From Marinospirillum sp035271045 (GTDB lineage Bacteria > Pseudomonadota > Gammaproteobacteria > Pseudomonadales > Halomonadaceae), in the NCBI RefSeq assembly GCF_035271045.1, contig NZ_DATESC010000015.1, positions 1 through 64,000 of the forward strand: DNA of 64,000 nucleotides, given 5' to 3'. The notes under the pieces are model-generated. The model ran no database searches. It was not told the origin of the DNA and saw only the letters and a list, made by a program, of their open reading frames with translations. Shown in pieces: positions 1 through 9,163 of this stretch. The first letter of the stretch is position 1, and the number at the start of each line of letters is the position of its first letter. Both the position numbers and the translations under genes were made by a program.

Positions 1-240
1 TTTTTCTAATGTGTCAGCGACAGCTATGCGGTCAAGAATGTGCTTGATGTAGGCTTGTGGATCGAGGTGATTTGCTTTGGCGGTTTCTATCAGTGAGTAA
101 CAAGCGGCGCTGGCTTCTGCGCCTTTACGAGTGTCGGCAAACAACCAGTTTTTACGGCCAATGGCGAAGGGTCGGATGGCATTTTCGGCCAAGGCGTTAC
201 TGATCTTAAGGTCGCCGCGCTCACAATAGCCCACCAAGTA
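1..240 (-). mobile_element. IS66-family transposase fragment (TnpC C-terminal part)
   Basis: The minus strand is open through the whole interval and continues past the window start. It encodes a typical IS66 TnpC C-terminal segment, with NALAENAIRPFAIGRKNWLF followed by a GAEASA and SLIETAKAN stretch. The reading ends abruptly at about 240, where an unrelated MFS transporter sequence on the other strand begins. No terminal inverted repeat is visible at that junction, so this is an internal piece of the element and not its natural end. Whether the rest of the element lies intact outside the window cannot be seen. Confidence 0.85.
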
Positions 241-782
241 TTAATGGATTGGTTTGCACAACAGCCTATATTGGTTTTATTCAACCCAAAAAAGATGCTA
301 TTAATTTTGAACAACCAAATCTAAATAATGCACTAACCACAGATAAGCAAGAAATTAGGGCAATATTTTACAAGCCTGCTTTCTGGTTGTTAATGGTTGC
401 ACTAACGGCTTACGCTGGTGTCTTTACCGCTTTCACCTTTCACATGTATCCACTAATGCTTGAAAGTGACTTATCTACCAATAATGTGGTTTGGGCCATA
501 GCAACCATAGGATCAGCTCAAGTAGCGGGTCGAATTTTAATCAGCCTCTTGGGTTCAGGAGTGTCTATGCACCGCATAGGAAGCTTAGTGGTTGCCGTAT
601 TTACCTTGGTATTTATTGTGTTAGCACTAGAGCCTAAAAGCATGTGGGTTATCGCGATGGTATGTATAGTTTATGGTGCAAGTAATGGCATTTTTACTAT
701 TGTACGAGGCTTGGTGGTACCAGAAATGCTTAGTCGCCGTGCCTATGGTGCAATTAATGGTTTATTAATCTTTCCTGTATTA
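241..782 (+). pseudogene. MFS transporter remnant, truncated at both ends
   Basis: The plus strand encodes the second half of a major facilitator transporter: a hydrophilic central loop (about residues 15-35 of the fragment), then several membrane helices, including one with IATIGSAQVAGRILISLLG. The frame is open upstream to the IS66 junction at about 240 and has no proper start. Around 780 the transporter sequence (ending near NGLLIFPV) runs into the antisense of the cysG 3' end, so the last helices are gone. The open frame continues to about 1010, but that part is only antisense to cysG. The substrate cannot be inferred. Confidence 0.75.
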
Positions 783-2155
783 AACCAAGCCAGCTTTTCA
801 TGCAGTGCCACCACTTCGCCGACAATAATAATCGCTGGTGCGGGTAATTGTGCAGTCGCTTGTTTAGCGACTATGTTATCTAAAGTGCCGGTTAAAACCC
901 TTTGTTGGGGTGTGCTGCCTTGTGAAACCAAAGCGATAGGCGTACTGGCAGGTTTGCCCTTTTCTACTAGGCCAGCGACCAGAAGTTCTAAGGTGTGTAG
1001 CCCCATGTAAAACACCAAGGTTTGGTTAGGCGCTATCATTTCAGCAAAGTTTAAATCGCTGGTACGGTTTTTTAATTGTCCAGTAATAAGCTTGACCGAT
1101 TGGGCATAATCTCGGTGCGTTAAGGGAATACCCGCATAGGCAGAACAGGCATTGGCGGCGGTAATTCCAGGAACGACTTGAAAAGGTACGCCAGCGGCTT
1201 TAAGTTCTTCTAGCTCTTCACCACCCCGACCGAACACAAAAGGATCACCGCCTTTTAAGCGCACCACTCGCTGCCCTGCTAAAGCTTTTTCAACTAATAA
1301 GCGGTTAATATCGGGCTGAGGCACGGCATGGTTATCACGCTTTTTACCGACATAAATCAGCTCGGCATCTCGGCGGCATAAATCTAACACTTCAGCCGAC
1401 ACCAGCCGATCGTAAAGCACCACATCGGCCTGCTGCATTAAGCGTAAAGCTTTAAAGGTTAATAGTTCTGGGTCGCCTGGCCCAGCGCCTACTAAATACA
1501 CTTCGCCTACGGGCTGACTAGTATCACTGTTTTCCAACTGTTGCTGTAATAGCTTTTCTGCTTCTGGCATTTGGCCGTTAAAAACCCTTTCAGCAACGCT
1601 GCCTTGAAAAGCCGTTTCCCAAAATTTGCGCCTTTGGTTGATATCGCTAAAACGTGCTTTTACAGCATCACGAAAACGCGCCGCTAGCTGGCCTAAATCG
1701 CTGTAACGGGTGGGAATAATACTTTCTAACTTAGCTCTTAATAAACGTGCTAAAACCGGTGCTTTACCGCTGGAAGAAATACCAATCACTACGGGTGAAC
1801 GGTCAACGATGGCAGGCACAATAAAGCTGCACAAAGCAGGGTTATCCACCACGTTAACGGGTAAATTTCTTGCTACACAATCAGCATGAACTTGCTGGTT
1901 AACAGCTTCATCATCGGTAGCCGCCACCACCAATACCACACCCTCCAGCTGGTCTTTATAGTAATCATTTGCTACTAACTTGCCTTGGCTAGCAGCTAAT
2001 AATTCTTCTAGCTCTGGGTGCAATTCATGGCTTACCAGCTGTAACCTGGCGCCAGCTCTAATTAACAGCCGTGCTTTACGCAAGCCAACTTCGCCGCCAC
2101 CAATCAATAATACTGGGCGGTTTTTTAAGTTAAAAAATAAGGGTAGGTATTCCAT
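743..2155 (-). CDS. cysG: Siroheme synthase CysG
   Basis: Trifunctional enzyme converting uroporphyrinogen III to siroheme, the cofactor of sulfite reductase. The N-terminal domain has the NAD-binding GGGEVGLRKARLL motif (precorrin-2 dehydrogenase/ferrochelatase) and the GISSSGKAPVLARLLRAKLE segment. The C-terminal half is uroporphyrinogen methyltransferase with YLVGAGPGDPELLT and VVRLKGGDPFVFGRGGEE. The start chosen (MEYLPLFFN) is 3 nt after the cysH stop; a longer upstream frame lies inside cysH. At 470 residues it is slightly longer than the usual about 457. The natural ending near KLAWF is followed by about 12 residues read from antisense of the adjacent MFS remnant. Last gene of the cysI-DUF934-cysH-cysG operon. 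Confidence 0.95.
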   Translation of the reverse strand: MEYLPLFFNLKNRPVLLIGGGEVGLRKARLLIRAGARLQLVSHELHPELEELLAASQGKLVANDYYKDQLEGVVLVVAATDDEAVNQQVHADCVARNLPVNVVDNPALCSFIVPAIVDRSPVVIGISSSGKAPVLARLLRAKLESIIPTRYSDLGQLAARFRDAVKARFSDINQRRKFWETAFQGSVAERVFNGQMPEAEKLLQQQLENSDTSQPVGEVYLVGAGPGDPELLTFKALRLMQQADVVLYDRLVSAEVLDLCRRDAELIYVGKKRDNHAVPQPDINRLLVEKALAGQRVVRLKGGDPFVFGRGGEELEELKAAGVPFQVVPGITAANACSAYAGIPLTHRDYAQSVKLITGQLKNRTSDLNFAEMIAPNQTLVFYMGLHTLELLVAGLVEKGKPASTPIALVSQGSTPQQRVLTGTLDNIVAKQATAQLPAPAIIIVGEVVALHEKLAWFNTGKINKPLIAP

Positions 2156-2157
2156 AG

Positions 2158-2940
2158 CTAGCTTTTTGCCGCCTGTAATTCTACAGCCGAATGCAAACCG
2201 CATTCACGGGTTTCAGGGTTTTCCCACCACCAGCGACCTGAACGTGGATCAGCATTGGGCTGAACAGCACGGGTGCAAGGCGCACAGCCAATGCTGGGGT
2301 AGTTGTTATCGTGCAGACTGTTGTAGGGCAGTTTTAATGCCTGAATAACCGCCCAAACTTCGGCTTCGCTCCAATCAAATAAAGGGCTAAGTTTTTGCAA
2401 GCCATTGCCAGCATCCCACTGGCTGTAATCTAGGGCTTCACGGGTTACCGACTGCTCTCGCCTTAAACCCGTAATCCAAGCCGTCTTACCTTTTAACGCA
2501 CGGCGCAAAGGTTCTAATTTACGCACTTGGCAGCAGCTTTTACGCAGTTCTTGCGAGCGGTAAAAAGCATTCACGCCTTGTTCTGTTACCCAACCTTGCA
2601 ACTGCACTGCTTCTGGGTAAAAAACTTTAATGTCTAACTGCGGCCATTTTTGCTGAACTTGGGCTAACAAGGTTAAGGTTTCTTCTGGCAAGCGCCCAGT
2701 ATCCAACACAAACTGCTGAATAGCTGGCTGATTATCGGTGGTTAAATAATTACCAATTAAGCCAGTGAGCAAAGCATCTTCCGCTCCCAAGCTGTTAGCA
2801 AAAGTTAAGCCTTCACCATAGTCAGCAAGGGCTGTTTTTAAGCGTTCCAGCGTAGTCGCTAGCTTTTTTTCTAACTCAGGCGTTAAAGGTTGGCTAGGCT
2901 GTTCTTTTGGTGAAGTTAAAAAGTCTTCAAGCGATGCCAT
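2158..2940 (-). CDS. cysH: Adenylyl-sulfate (APS) reductase, CysH family
   Basis: Reduces activated sulfate to sulfite. It has the nucleotide-binding NSLGAEDALL region, a KSCCQVRK pair, a CAPCT pair and the C-terminal ECGLH catalytic cysteine. The CC plus CxxC arrangement is the [4Fe-4S] ligand set that separates APS reductases from the cluster-free PAPS reductases of enterics, so APS is the predicted substrate. This fits the missing APS kinase activity of the CysN tail at 10444. 260 residues, normal for the family. The start overlaps the upstream DUF934 gene by 14 nt. The substrate is inferred from cysteines alone. Confidence 0.93.
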   Translation of the reverse strand: MASLEDFLTSPKEQPSQPLTPELEKKLATTLERLKTALADYGEGLTFANSLGAEDALLTGLIGNYLTTDNQPAIQQFVLDTGRLPEETLTLLAQVQQKWPQLDIKVFYPEAVQLQGWVTEQGVNAFYRSQELRKSCCQVRKLEPLRRALKGKTAWITGLRREQSVTREALDYSQWDAGNGLQKLSPLFDWSEAEVWAVIQALKLPYNSLHDNNYPSIGCAPCTRAVQPNADPRSGRWWWENPETRECGLHSAVELQAAKS

Positions 2941-3451
2941 CTTCAGCCTCCAGTTTTTCTTTTTGCTGCTGAAGACTGGGCTGCTGATAGCTCACGCCTA
3001 CTTCACTAAAAGCAGCTAAATCTTCTGCTTTAAAGCGCTCTTCTGGAATAACAAAAGCATCAAAACCACAGCTTTCTAAATGCGCTAAGCGGTCACGCGC
3101 CACTTCCCCCACCGCTCTTAATTCACCTTTAAAACCGGCACGGCGTAACAAGCGTGCTTGGCTAAAACCCCGACCATCACGAAAAACCAAAAACTCTATC
3201 GCAATTAAAGCTAGCTTATCTAAGTAAGGCAGCAATAATTCATGGTCTTGTTCCGTGGTTAAAGAAGCACCAAGTTTTTTAGCTTCACTTAATTGAAGCA
3301 AAGTTTTTGGTGCAACTTCGGCTAGCTTTTCTGCGGGTAAAACTAAGGCTTGGTTGTTTGCAGCTGTAACCTGTTCTGGCTGAAAATCTTCTGCGTCAAT
3401 AAACTGCCAAGCATCTTCATTTTGAATTTGACGATTAATAATTAATGGCAT
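2927..3451 (-). CDS. DUF934 family protein of the sulfite reductase operon
   Basis: A 174-residue DUF934 protein, a family of unknown biochemistry that habitually sits between ferredoxin-type sulfite reductase and cysH genes in proteobacteria. Visible: a FLVFRDGRGFSQARLLRR core and a C-terminal FDAFVIPEE stretch, with no signal peptide or membrane segment. The ATG at 3451 is preferred because an AGGAG lies 8 nt upstream; the GTG at 3460 would overlap that ribosome site. It lies 18 nt after cysI and overlaps cysH by 14 nt, so it is almost certainly cotranslated. A supporting role in sulfite reduction, perhaps electron delivery, is inference from context. Confidence 0.88.
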   Translation of the reverse strand: MPLIINRQIQNEDAWQFIDAEDFQPEQVTAANNQALVLPAEKLAEVAPKTLLQLSEAKKLGASLTTEQDHELLLPYLDKLALIAIEFLVFRDGRGFSQARLLRRAGFKGELRAVGEVARDRLAHLESCGFDAFVIPEERFKAEDLAAFSEVGVSYQQPSLQQQKEKLEAEDGIA

Positions 3452-3469
3452 TTTTTTCACTCCTAAAGC

Positions 3470-5134
3470 CTAATGATAAACAGCTTCTTTAAAGGGTTGA
3501 ATACCCAGCCTATCCACCGCTTGAATAAAGCTTTCATCGGCTTGGCGCAGATCAAGGTAGGTTGCCAAAATAGTTTTAAGCGTGTCAGCAACAGCATCTG
3601 CTGGCACAGCTCTACCTAACACCTTACCTAAGCGGGCTTGTTCTGTAGCTGAGCCACCCAAAGTAATTTGGTACCAGTCTTCGCCTTTTTTATCGACCCC
3701 TAAAATACCAATATGACCAATATGGTGATGGGCGCAGGCATTAATACAGCCGGAGATATTCAGCTGAATATCACCTAAATCATAGAGGTAATCTAAATCA
3801 TCAAAAGCTTGGTTAATCTGCTCATTAATATTCAGCGTTTTAGCATTCGCCAGCGCACAAAAGTCCCAGCCGGGGCAAACAATGCTATCGGTCAGGGTAT
3901 TAATATTGGCTCTGGCTAAATTGGCAGCCACTAAGCCCTGCCAAACTGCTAATAAATCTTTTTCCTGCACATCGGTGAGTACTAGGTTTTGATCTTGCGT
4001 GGCACGAATTTCATTAAAACTATAGGCTTCGGCTAGGTCGGCTACCGCTTCCATTTGCTGATCGGTAATATCGCCAGGCGCACCCAATAAAGGTTTAAGC
4101 GAAATATGCACAATGCGATAACCCACCACTTTATGGGCTTGGGTATTGCGTTCATACCAAACTTTAAAGTCAGGGTGTTCAGCAAAAGCCGCTGCTAAAT
4201 CTGCCGCCGTTTGCTTGGCTTGGGCAGGATTTTGTTCAACATAGGTAAAAGGCTTAAAATGGGTTTCAACTTGGCTAATTTTTTCAGGCGTTAAACGCAG
4301 CTCACCGCCTTTAAGGTGCTGCCATTCTTCTTCAACCAAATTCCGAAACTCATCAATGCCTAAAGCCGCCACTAAAATTTTAATCCGTGCTTTGTACTTA
4401 TTATCACGGCGACCTTTTAGGTTATAAATACGCAGAATGGCTTCTAAATAAGAAAACAATTCATCTGCTTCTAGGTAGTCACGCACCACCTTACCAATAA
4501 TCGGCGTACGACCTAAACCACCGCCCACCAAGACTTTAAAGCCCACTTCGCCAGCAGCGTTTTTTACCAGCTCTAAACCAATATCATGCACACGGCTAGC
4601 AGCCCTATCATTAGGACCGCCACTAACCGCAATTTTAAATTTACGGGGAAGGTAAGCAAATTCAGGATGCAAAGTTGACCACTGACGAATCAGTTCACAC
4701 CAAGGGCGTGGGTCAGCCACTTCATCATCGGTAACACCTGCTAAAGGGTCAGTCGTGGTATTACGAATGCAGTTGCCAGAAGTTTGAATAGCGTGCATTT
4801 GCACCTTAGCCAGTTCCGCCAAAATATCCGGCACATCTTCTAACTTAGGCCAGTTAAATTGTATGTTGGTGCGGGTGGTAAAGTGACCATAACCTTTATC
4901 CCAAGTGCGGGCGATATACGCCAAAGCACGCAACTGGGGCGCAGAAAAAGTACCATAAGGAATCGCCACACGCAGCATAGGCGCTTGGCGTTGGATATAA
5001 AGACCGTTCATCAAACGCAGTGCCAAAAACTCTTCTTCAGGCAATTCACCGGCTAAATAACGGCGCGTCTGATCACGAAACTGCTCTACCCGCTCATCAA
5101 CCAACTGCTGGTCAACCTGATTGTAGCTATACAT
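3470..5134 (-). CDS. cysI: Nitrite/sulfite reductase hemoprotein (CysI type)
   Basis: Siroheme/[4Fe-4S] enzyme reducing sulfite to sulfide. The cluster and heme cysteines are visible as CPGWDFC (Cx5C) and GCINACAHHH (Cx3C) in the C-terminal third. The N-terminal half carries the ferredoxin-like repeat with TRTNIQFNWPKLEDV. 554 residues; no cysJ flavoprotein is nearby, so electrons probably come from ferredoxin or another small donor. The start MYSYNQVD has GAGG upstream; a TTG seven codons earlier is possible. First gene of a four-gene operon ending in cysG. Confidence 0.93.
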   Translation of the reverse strand: MYSYNQVDQQLVDERVEQFRDQTRRYLAGELPEEEFLALRLMNGLYIQRQAPMLRVAIPYGTFSAPQLRALAYIARTWDKGYGHFTTRTNIQFNWPKLEDVPDILAELAKVQMHAIQTSGNCIRNTTTDPLAGVTDDEVADPRPWCELIRQWSTLHPEFAYLPRKFKIAVSGGPNDRAASRVHDIGLELVKNAAGEVGFKVLVGGGLGRTPIIGKVVRDYLEADELFSYLEAILRIYNLKGRRDNKYKARIKILVAALGIDEFRNLVEEEWQHLKGGELRLTPEKISQVETHFKPFTYVEQNPAQAKQTAADLAAAFAEHPDFKVWYERNTQAHKVVGYRIVHISLKPLLGAPGDITDQQMEAVADLAEAYSFNEIRATQDQNLVLTDVQEKDLLAVWQGLVAANLARANINTLTDSIVCPGWDFCALANAKTLNINEQINQAFDDLDYLYDLGDIQLNISGCINACAHHHIGHIGILGVDKKGEDWYQITLGGSATEQARLGKVLGRAVPADAVADTLKTILATYLDLRQADESFIQAVDRLGIQPFKEAVYH

Positions 5135-5200
5135 CGCTTTCTCACACCTCAACAATTTTATTCATTAAGAACTTATTGCAAGCTAGAGTAGCGAGAATTT

Positions 5201-5243
5201 CTTATAACTTAAAATACTGAATAGTTGTTTGCTTATAACTTAA
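5201..5243. promoter_or_regulatory. Direct repeat upstream of cysI
   Basis: The 12-mer CTTATAACTTAA occurs at 5201-5212 and again at 5232-5243, 31 bp apart (about three helical turns), in the short spacer between the cysI start and the end of the convergently placed GGDEF/EAL gene. A phased repeat in front of a sulfur operon could be a regulator site such as CysB, but no defined CysB palindrome is evident. Confidence 0.35.
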
Positions 5244-7382
5244 CTAAGCTAGTAGTTTATTTAAGTTAACTTCTAGATCTTCTATTGGAAAGGGTCGGCC
5301 ATAGAGGTAACCCTGATAAAAATTACAGCCATAATGTTGTAAAATTTGCTGCTGCTCCCATGTTTCAACTCCCTCAGCAATAACTTCCAACTCTAAAGCT
5401 TGGCCCATAGCAATAACAGTTTGCACTATGGCGGCGTCATTTTTATCAAAGGTAATATCACGAGTAAACGATTGATCGATTTTAAGTTGGTCTAAGGGAA
5501 GGCGCTTAAGATACTGTAAAGAAGAATAGCCCGTACCAAAGTCATCAATGGAAAAACGTATACCTAGCTGACGCAATTCCTCCATTTTTAAGATAGTGCT
5601 TTCAACTTCGTCTAACACCATGCTTTCTGTTAGCTCTAGCTTTAATAACTTAGGATTTGCTTGGGTTCTTTGCAAAGCATTTTTTACCTGCTCAACAAAG
5701 TCAGCTTGGCGAAATTGCCGCACGCTGACATTAACCGCCATGCTGAATTCAGGGTAAGTTGTTTTCCAAGCCTGCAGCTGATCACAAGCTGTTTCTAATA
5801 CCCATTGACCTATTGATAAAATCAAATCTGAAGACTCAGCTAAGGGAATAAACTCTCCTGGAGAAACCATTCCGCGCTCTGGATGCTTCCAGCGTAATAA
5901 AACCTCTACACCTAAAGGTTGTTCATTGGCATTCATTTGTAACTGATAATAAAGCTGAAATTCTTGATTGTTTAATGCTTTGCGTAGATCGTTTTCTAAC
6001 TGAAGTTTTTCTTGTTGCAAAGCTTGCACTTGGGCATCGTAATAACGCAGTAAACCACGTCCTGCTTTTTTGGCACGATACATGGCTGCTTCAGCTTCTT
6101 TAAGGGGTTCGTTTACGTTTTCTAAGCTGCTATCAAAAAAAGTAACCCCCATACTTGCGGTAAGAAAAAAAGTTTGTTCATCCTTTAATATAAATTCAAC
6201 AAAGCTATTTTTAATTGCTTCACTTAGCTGCTGAACTTTTCTGGCTGCTTCATTTGTACTGCTCATACCTAGCAACAAAATAGCAAAAGCATTACTACCA
6301 ATACGGCCAACAGTGTCGGCATCGGTGACTAAATTAGTTAAATGCGCACTGGTAGCTAGTAAAACTTGATCACCCACTTCGTAGCTTCTTACTTCATTAA
6401 TCACTTTAAAATCATCAATATCTAAAACTATAAGGGCTGCTTGCTGCTCATTCCGCTTGCATTCCCCTAAGGCTTGGTGAATCCGCTCATTCACCAACCG
6501 ACGATTAGGAAGCTGAGTTAATGCATCATAAAATGCCAGCTGAAATGCTTCTTCTTCCGCCACGCGCTGACGTTCAAGGGAGTGACGAAAATCTAACAAC
6601 TTAGCTGCAATTCGCTTCATCTCACCACGGCCTGATTGCTGCAGGGCTTCTATACGCGGCAAAGGAGTACGGCTTGTTTGGCTACGAGACAAAAGGGCAA
6701 GCCCTTCAGCAATATCAATTAACCCACAGCTAGCACGGTAGGATAAAAATTGAGAAAAACCAAAGAGCAATATCAAGGCGGTAAAGCTAAATAAAAACAA
6801 ACGATTTACCAATTGACCAAAGGTGTTTGCCTGCTCTTTATTGCGAAGTTTGGTTTGTTCAGCCAGTAAAAATTCAACCTTGCTAATGAATATTGAAAAA
6901 TCCAGGTAGTGACGCTGAGCTTTTTGTAAAAAGGTATTGGCAACCTGAGGATCAACTGCCAGTACATCGGTGGACATAATGACAAAGCGTTTATATTCAG
7001 AGAAAGCGTTTTGTAAGCCCTTAGCACTGCCATGATTAGCATCAAGCACCAGTTGCGAGGCTGAAAGCTCATCAATAGCCTTGGCAGCACTGGCTAAATC
7101 ATTAACAATACCGCTGTGCATACGGTAAAGCTGAAGTTCGCTGAGCTCTCCTGCCAAAGCACCATCTAAGGCTAAATTCATACGTTTTTGAATATTGCCC
7201 AGCTTGCGCGAAAACTCAGCCGCATTAGAAATAATACTAAGGTTTTGCTGCTGCTCTTGGGCTGCTTGGTCGTGCTGCTGTTCTAGCCTTTCTAGACTGG
7301 TATAAACCAAAGCAACAGCTGCTATAACAACCATTATTAGTGGCAGTAATAGCAAAAATTTAAAACTTTTCAGTGCTTTCAT
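5244..7382 (-). CDS. Membrane-anchored GGDEF/EAL protein with degenerate GGDEF
   Basis: A 712-residue c-di-GMP protein. An N-terminal membrane helix (about residues 8-28) and a second near 190-212 bracket a periplasmic helical sensor region rich in coiled-coil sequence. The GGDEF domain (about 280-450) has RIGSNAF where an active cyclase has GGDEF, so synthesis is unlikely. The EAL domain (about 460-705) has EVLLRW, DDFGTGYSSLQYL, LKIDQSF and IAEGVET, consistent with an active phosphodiesterase. It overlaps the upstream histidine phosphatase by 4 nt (ATGA), so the two are coupled. The ligand of the sensor region is unknown. Confidence 0.92.
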   Translation of the reverse strand: MKALKSFKFLLLLPLIMVVIAAVALVYTSLERLEQQHDQAAQEQQQNLSIISNAAEFSRKLGNIQKRMNLALDGALAGELSELQLYRMHSGIVNDLASAAKAIDELSASQLVLDANHGSAKGLQNAFSEYKRFVIMSTDVLAVDPQVANTFLQKAQRHYLDFSIFISKVEFLLAEQTKLRNKEQANTFGQLVNRLFLFSFTALILLFGFSQFLSYRASCGLIDIAEGLALLSRSQTSRTPLPRIEALQQSGRGEMKRIAAKLLDFRHSLERQRVAEEEAFQLAFYDALTQLPNRRLVNERIHQALGECKRNEQQAALIVLDIDDFKVINEVRSYEVGDQVLLATSAHLTNLVTDADTVGRIGSNAFAILLLGMSSTNEAARKVQQLSEAIKNSFVEFILKDEQTFFLTASMGVTFFDSSLENVNEPLKEAEAAMYRAKKAGRGLLRYYDAQVQALQQEKLQLENDLRKALNNQEFQLYYQLQMNANEQPLGVEVLLRWKHPERGMVSPGEFIPLAESSDLILSIGQWVLETACDQLQAWKTTYPEFSMAVNVSVRQFRQADFVEQVKNALQRTQANPKLLKLELTESMVLDEVESTILKMEELRQLGIRFSIDDFGTGYSSLQYLKRLPLDQLKIDQSFTRDITFDKNDAAIVQTVIAMGQALELEVIAEGVETWEQQQILQHYGCNFYQGYLYGRPFPIEDLEVNLNKLLA

Positions 7383-8032
7383 TCAAAATTCAGCTCTTTT
7401 AATAACTTAGGCCAATGACTAGGCTCGATACTGGCAAAGTAAGAAAAGCCTTGATCACCTAAGGGTTTAAAAAAAACGAGGGTGTTTTCAGGTGGTAGAT
7501 AATCCATTAGTTCAGCAATATTGGGGCCATGAGCAACAACAACGCGGTTGTAACCTGGGTCTGCAACGGGTTTTGAAATCCATTCCAAGGTTCGCACTAC
7601 AGCCGGTTGTTTCTCTAAATCTGGCATTGCCGCGGTGTAACGCAAATCTACATCTACTTCAATAGGCTCACCAAAGACTCGAAATGCACTTTCTTGCGCA
7701 CGAAAAAAAGGGCTACTTATTACAACTTTGTAAGGTAGCTTTAGCTTAGTAACGTGTTTACCCACTTGGTCTAATAACTTTATTCCAGCGTCTGATAAAG
7801 GGCGCTGACTTTCAACATCGTCTAAATCAATAGGAATTAAGTCAGGAAAACGTGCATCCGTAAGCCCATGACGCATATAAATGACATAGCCGCCTTGTTT
7901 AAGCTGCTGAATGTGCTCTGCTGTTGCGGGAATCACCTGGAATGTTGAAGGAGCTGGAATACTTAAGTCTTCAGCTAGTAACCAAGGCGAAAAGCTTAAG
8001 ATAATAAATAAAAACACTTTAAATCGAGTCAT
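7379..8032 (-). CDS. Exported histidine phosphatase family protein
   Basis: A 217-residue branch-1 histidine phosphatase. The catalytic YMRHG motif, a SSPFFRAQESA segment and the second histidine in VVVAHGPN are present. The N-terminus (MTRFKVFLFIILSFSPWLLA) is a signal peptide, so the enzyme should act in the periplasm. The start at 8032 is chosen for a TGGAG about 8 nt upstream; an in-frame start 14 codons earlier lacks one. Its substrate is unknown. Translational overlap with the downstream GGDEF/EAL gene suggests a shared signalling role. Confidence 0.85.
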   Translation of the reverse strand: MTRFKVFLFIILSFSPWLLAEDLSIPAPSTFQVIPATAEHIQQLKQGGYVIYMRHGLTDARFPDLIPIDLDDVESQRPLSDAGIKLLDQVGKHVTKLKLPYKVVISSPFFRAQESAFRVFGEPIEVDVDLRYTAAMPDLEKQPAVVRTLEWISKPVADPGYNRVVVAHGPNIAELMDYLPPENTLVFFKPLGDQGFSYFASIEPSHWPKLLKELNFE

Positions 8033-8182
8033 ATTAGCCACTCCATAGACATTTTTTTTATTGAGCAGATTCACTATACCACTTGGCTTAGCAAGGTGTA
8101 ATAGAGTGATTTGTCTATAATTCTGTTATTCTTATACCACTCTTAACAGCTTAGAAATATAAATTTACAAAGGTCAAAGCCT

Positions 8183-8596
8183 ATGGCTTCTTCTTTACCT
8201 AAGCCCAAAGTTTTAACTAATCCTTTAATTAGGCGTATGGTTTTTATTTTTGGCTGGGTTAGTTTTGTTATGGGGGTTGTGGGTATTTTTTTACCCTTGC
8301 TGCCTACTACACCTTTCATACTTTTAGCGGCGGCTTGTTTTGCTCGTAGTTCACCTAAGTTTTATAGCTGGATAACGAGTCACCCGCGTTTTGGGCCTTC
8401 TATAGCCAATTATTTAGCAGGCAAAGGCTTACCACTTAAGGCCAAATTAATGGCCGTAACTCTATTGTGGATAAGTGTAGGAGTGACTTTGGTAATTGTT
8501 AGCCTTTTATGGGCCAAGCTAGCCATGCTTATTACAGCCCTAGCAGTGAGTGCTTATATATTACGTTTACCTACACTAGAGCTAGAAAAATCATAA
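8183..8596 (+). CDS. DUF454 (YbaN-like) inner membrane protein
   Basis: A 137-residue membrane protein of the DUF454/YbaN family. Characteristic FLPLLPTTPFILLAAACFAR motif in the first hydrophobic hairpin, followed by the conserved HPRFG region and two further hydrophobic segments. AAAGG precedes the ATG at good spacing. Function unknown. It converges on mntP with only 9 nt between the stops and is divergent from the phosphatase gene. Confidence 0.85.
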   Translation: MASSLPKPKVLTNPLIRRMVFIFGWVSFVMGVVGIFLPLLPTTPFILLAAACFARSSPKFYSWITSHPRFGPSIANYLAGKGLPLKAKLMAVTLLWISVGVTLVIVSLLWAKLAMLITALAVSAYILRLPTLELEKS

Positions 8597-8605
8597 TTTA
8601 AAACT

Positions 8606-9163
8606 CTAAAAGTGGCCTGATAAAATCCAAACACCCACGCCTATCAGGGTAAAACCACCAAAAACTTCAGCCCTATTACCCAGCAAAGAACTCACCGCAC
8701 CGCCGATCATAACGCCTAGCGTCACCATCAGTGTTGTGGCTAAACCTATTAAACCTGCCGCTATCCAAATATTCACCTTAATAAATGCCAAGCCGACTCC
8801 CACTGCCATTGCATCAATACTGGTGCCTAAAGCAGTTAAAGAAACTTTAAGAAAAGAGTGTTTAGCAGGCTTTTCTGCTACTTCTGAACTGGGTTTTACC
8901 CCTTCATAAATCATGTGTAAACCCAAAGCTACTAATAAAAAGAAGGCAATCCAATGTGCCCAAGCCTGTACATAAACTGCTGCTGATTTGCCCATTAACC
9001 AGCCAATTAAAGGTGTGATTGCTTCAATACTGCCAAAAATCAGCCCCATTCTTAGGGCTTCTGAAAATTGAGGTTTTTTTAGACTGGCACCTTTACCAAT
9101 AGCAGCGGCAAAGGCATCTGTGGACATGGCAAAAGCCAAGAGAAGAAGTGCAATAGGGTTCAT
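8606..9163 (-). CDS. mntP: Manganese efflux pump MntP
   Basis: A 185-residue, six-helix exporter of Mn2+ in the inner membrane. Both repeats show the family aspartate motifs, MSTDAFAAAIGKG near the N-terminus and TSIDAMAVGVGLAF in the second half. The start MNPIALLL at 9163 follows CGGAG; an upstream extension would enter the riboswitch leader. Expression is predicted to rise with Mn2+ through the leader at 9164-9332. Convergent with the DUF454 gene. Confidence 0.95.
   Translation of the reverse strand: MNPIALLLLAFAMSTDAFAAAIGKGASLKKPQFSEALRMGLIFGSIEAITPLIGWLMGKSAAVYVQAWAHWIAFFLLVALGLHMIYEGVKPSSEVAEKPAKHSFLKVSLTALGTSIDAMAVGVGLAFIKVNIWIAAGLIGLATTLMVTLGVMIGGAVSSLLGNRAEVFGGFTLIGVGVWILSGHF

Noticed and set aside
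783..1010. Continuation of the MFS-frame open reading frame
   Set aside because: It is the antisense of cysG; transporter-like sequence stops near 780.
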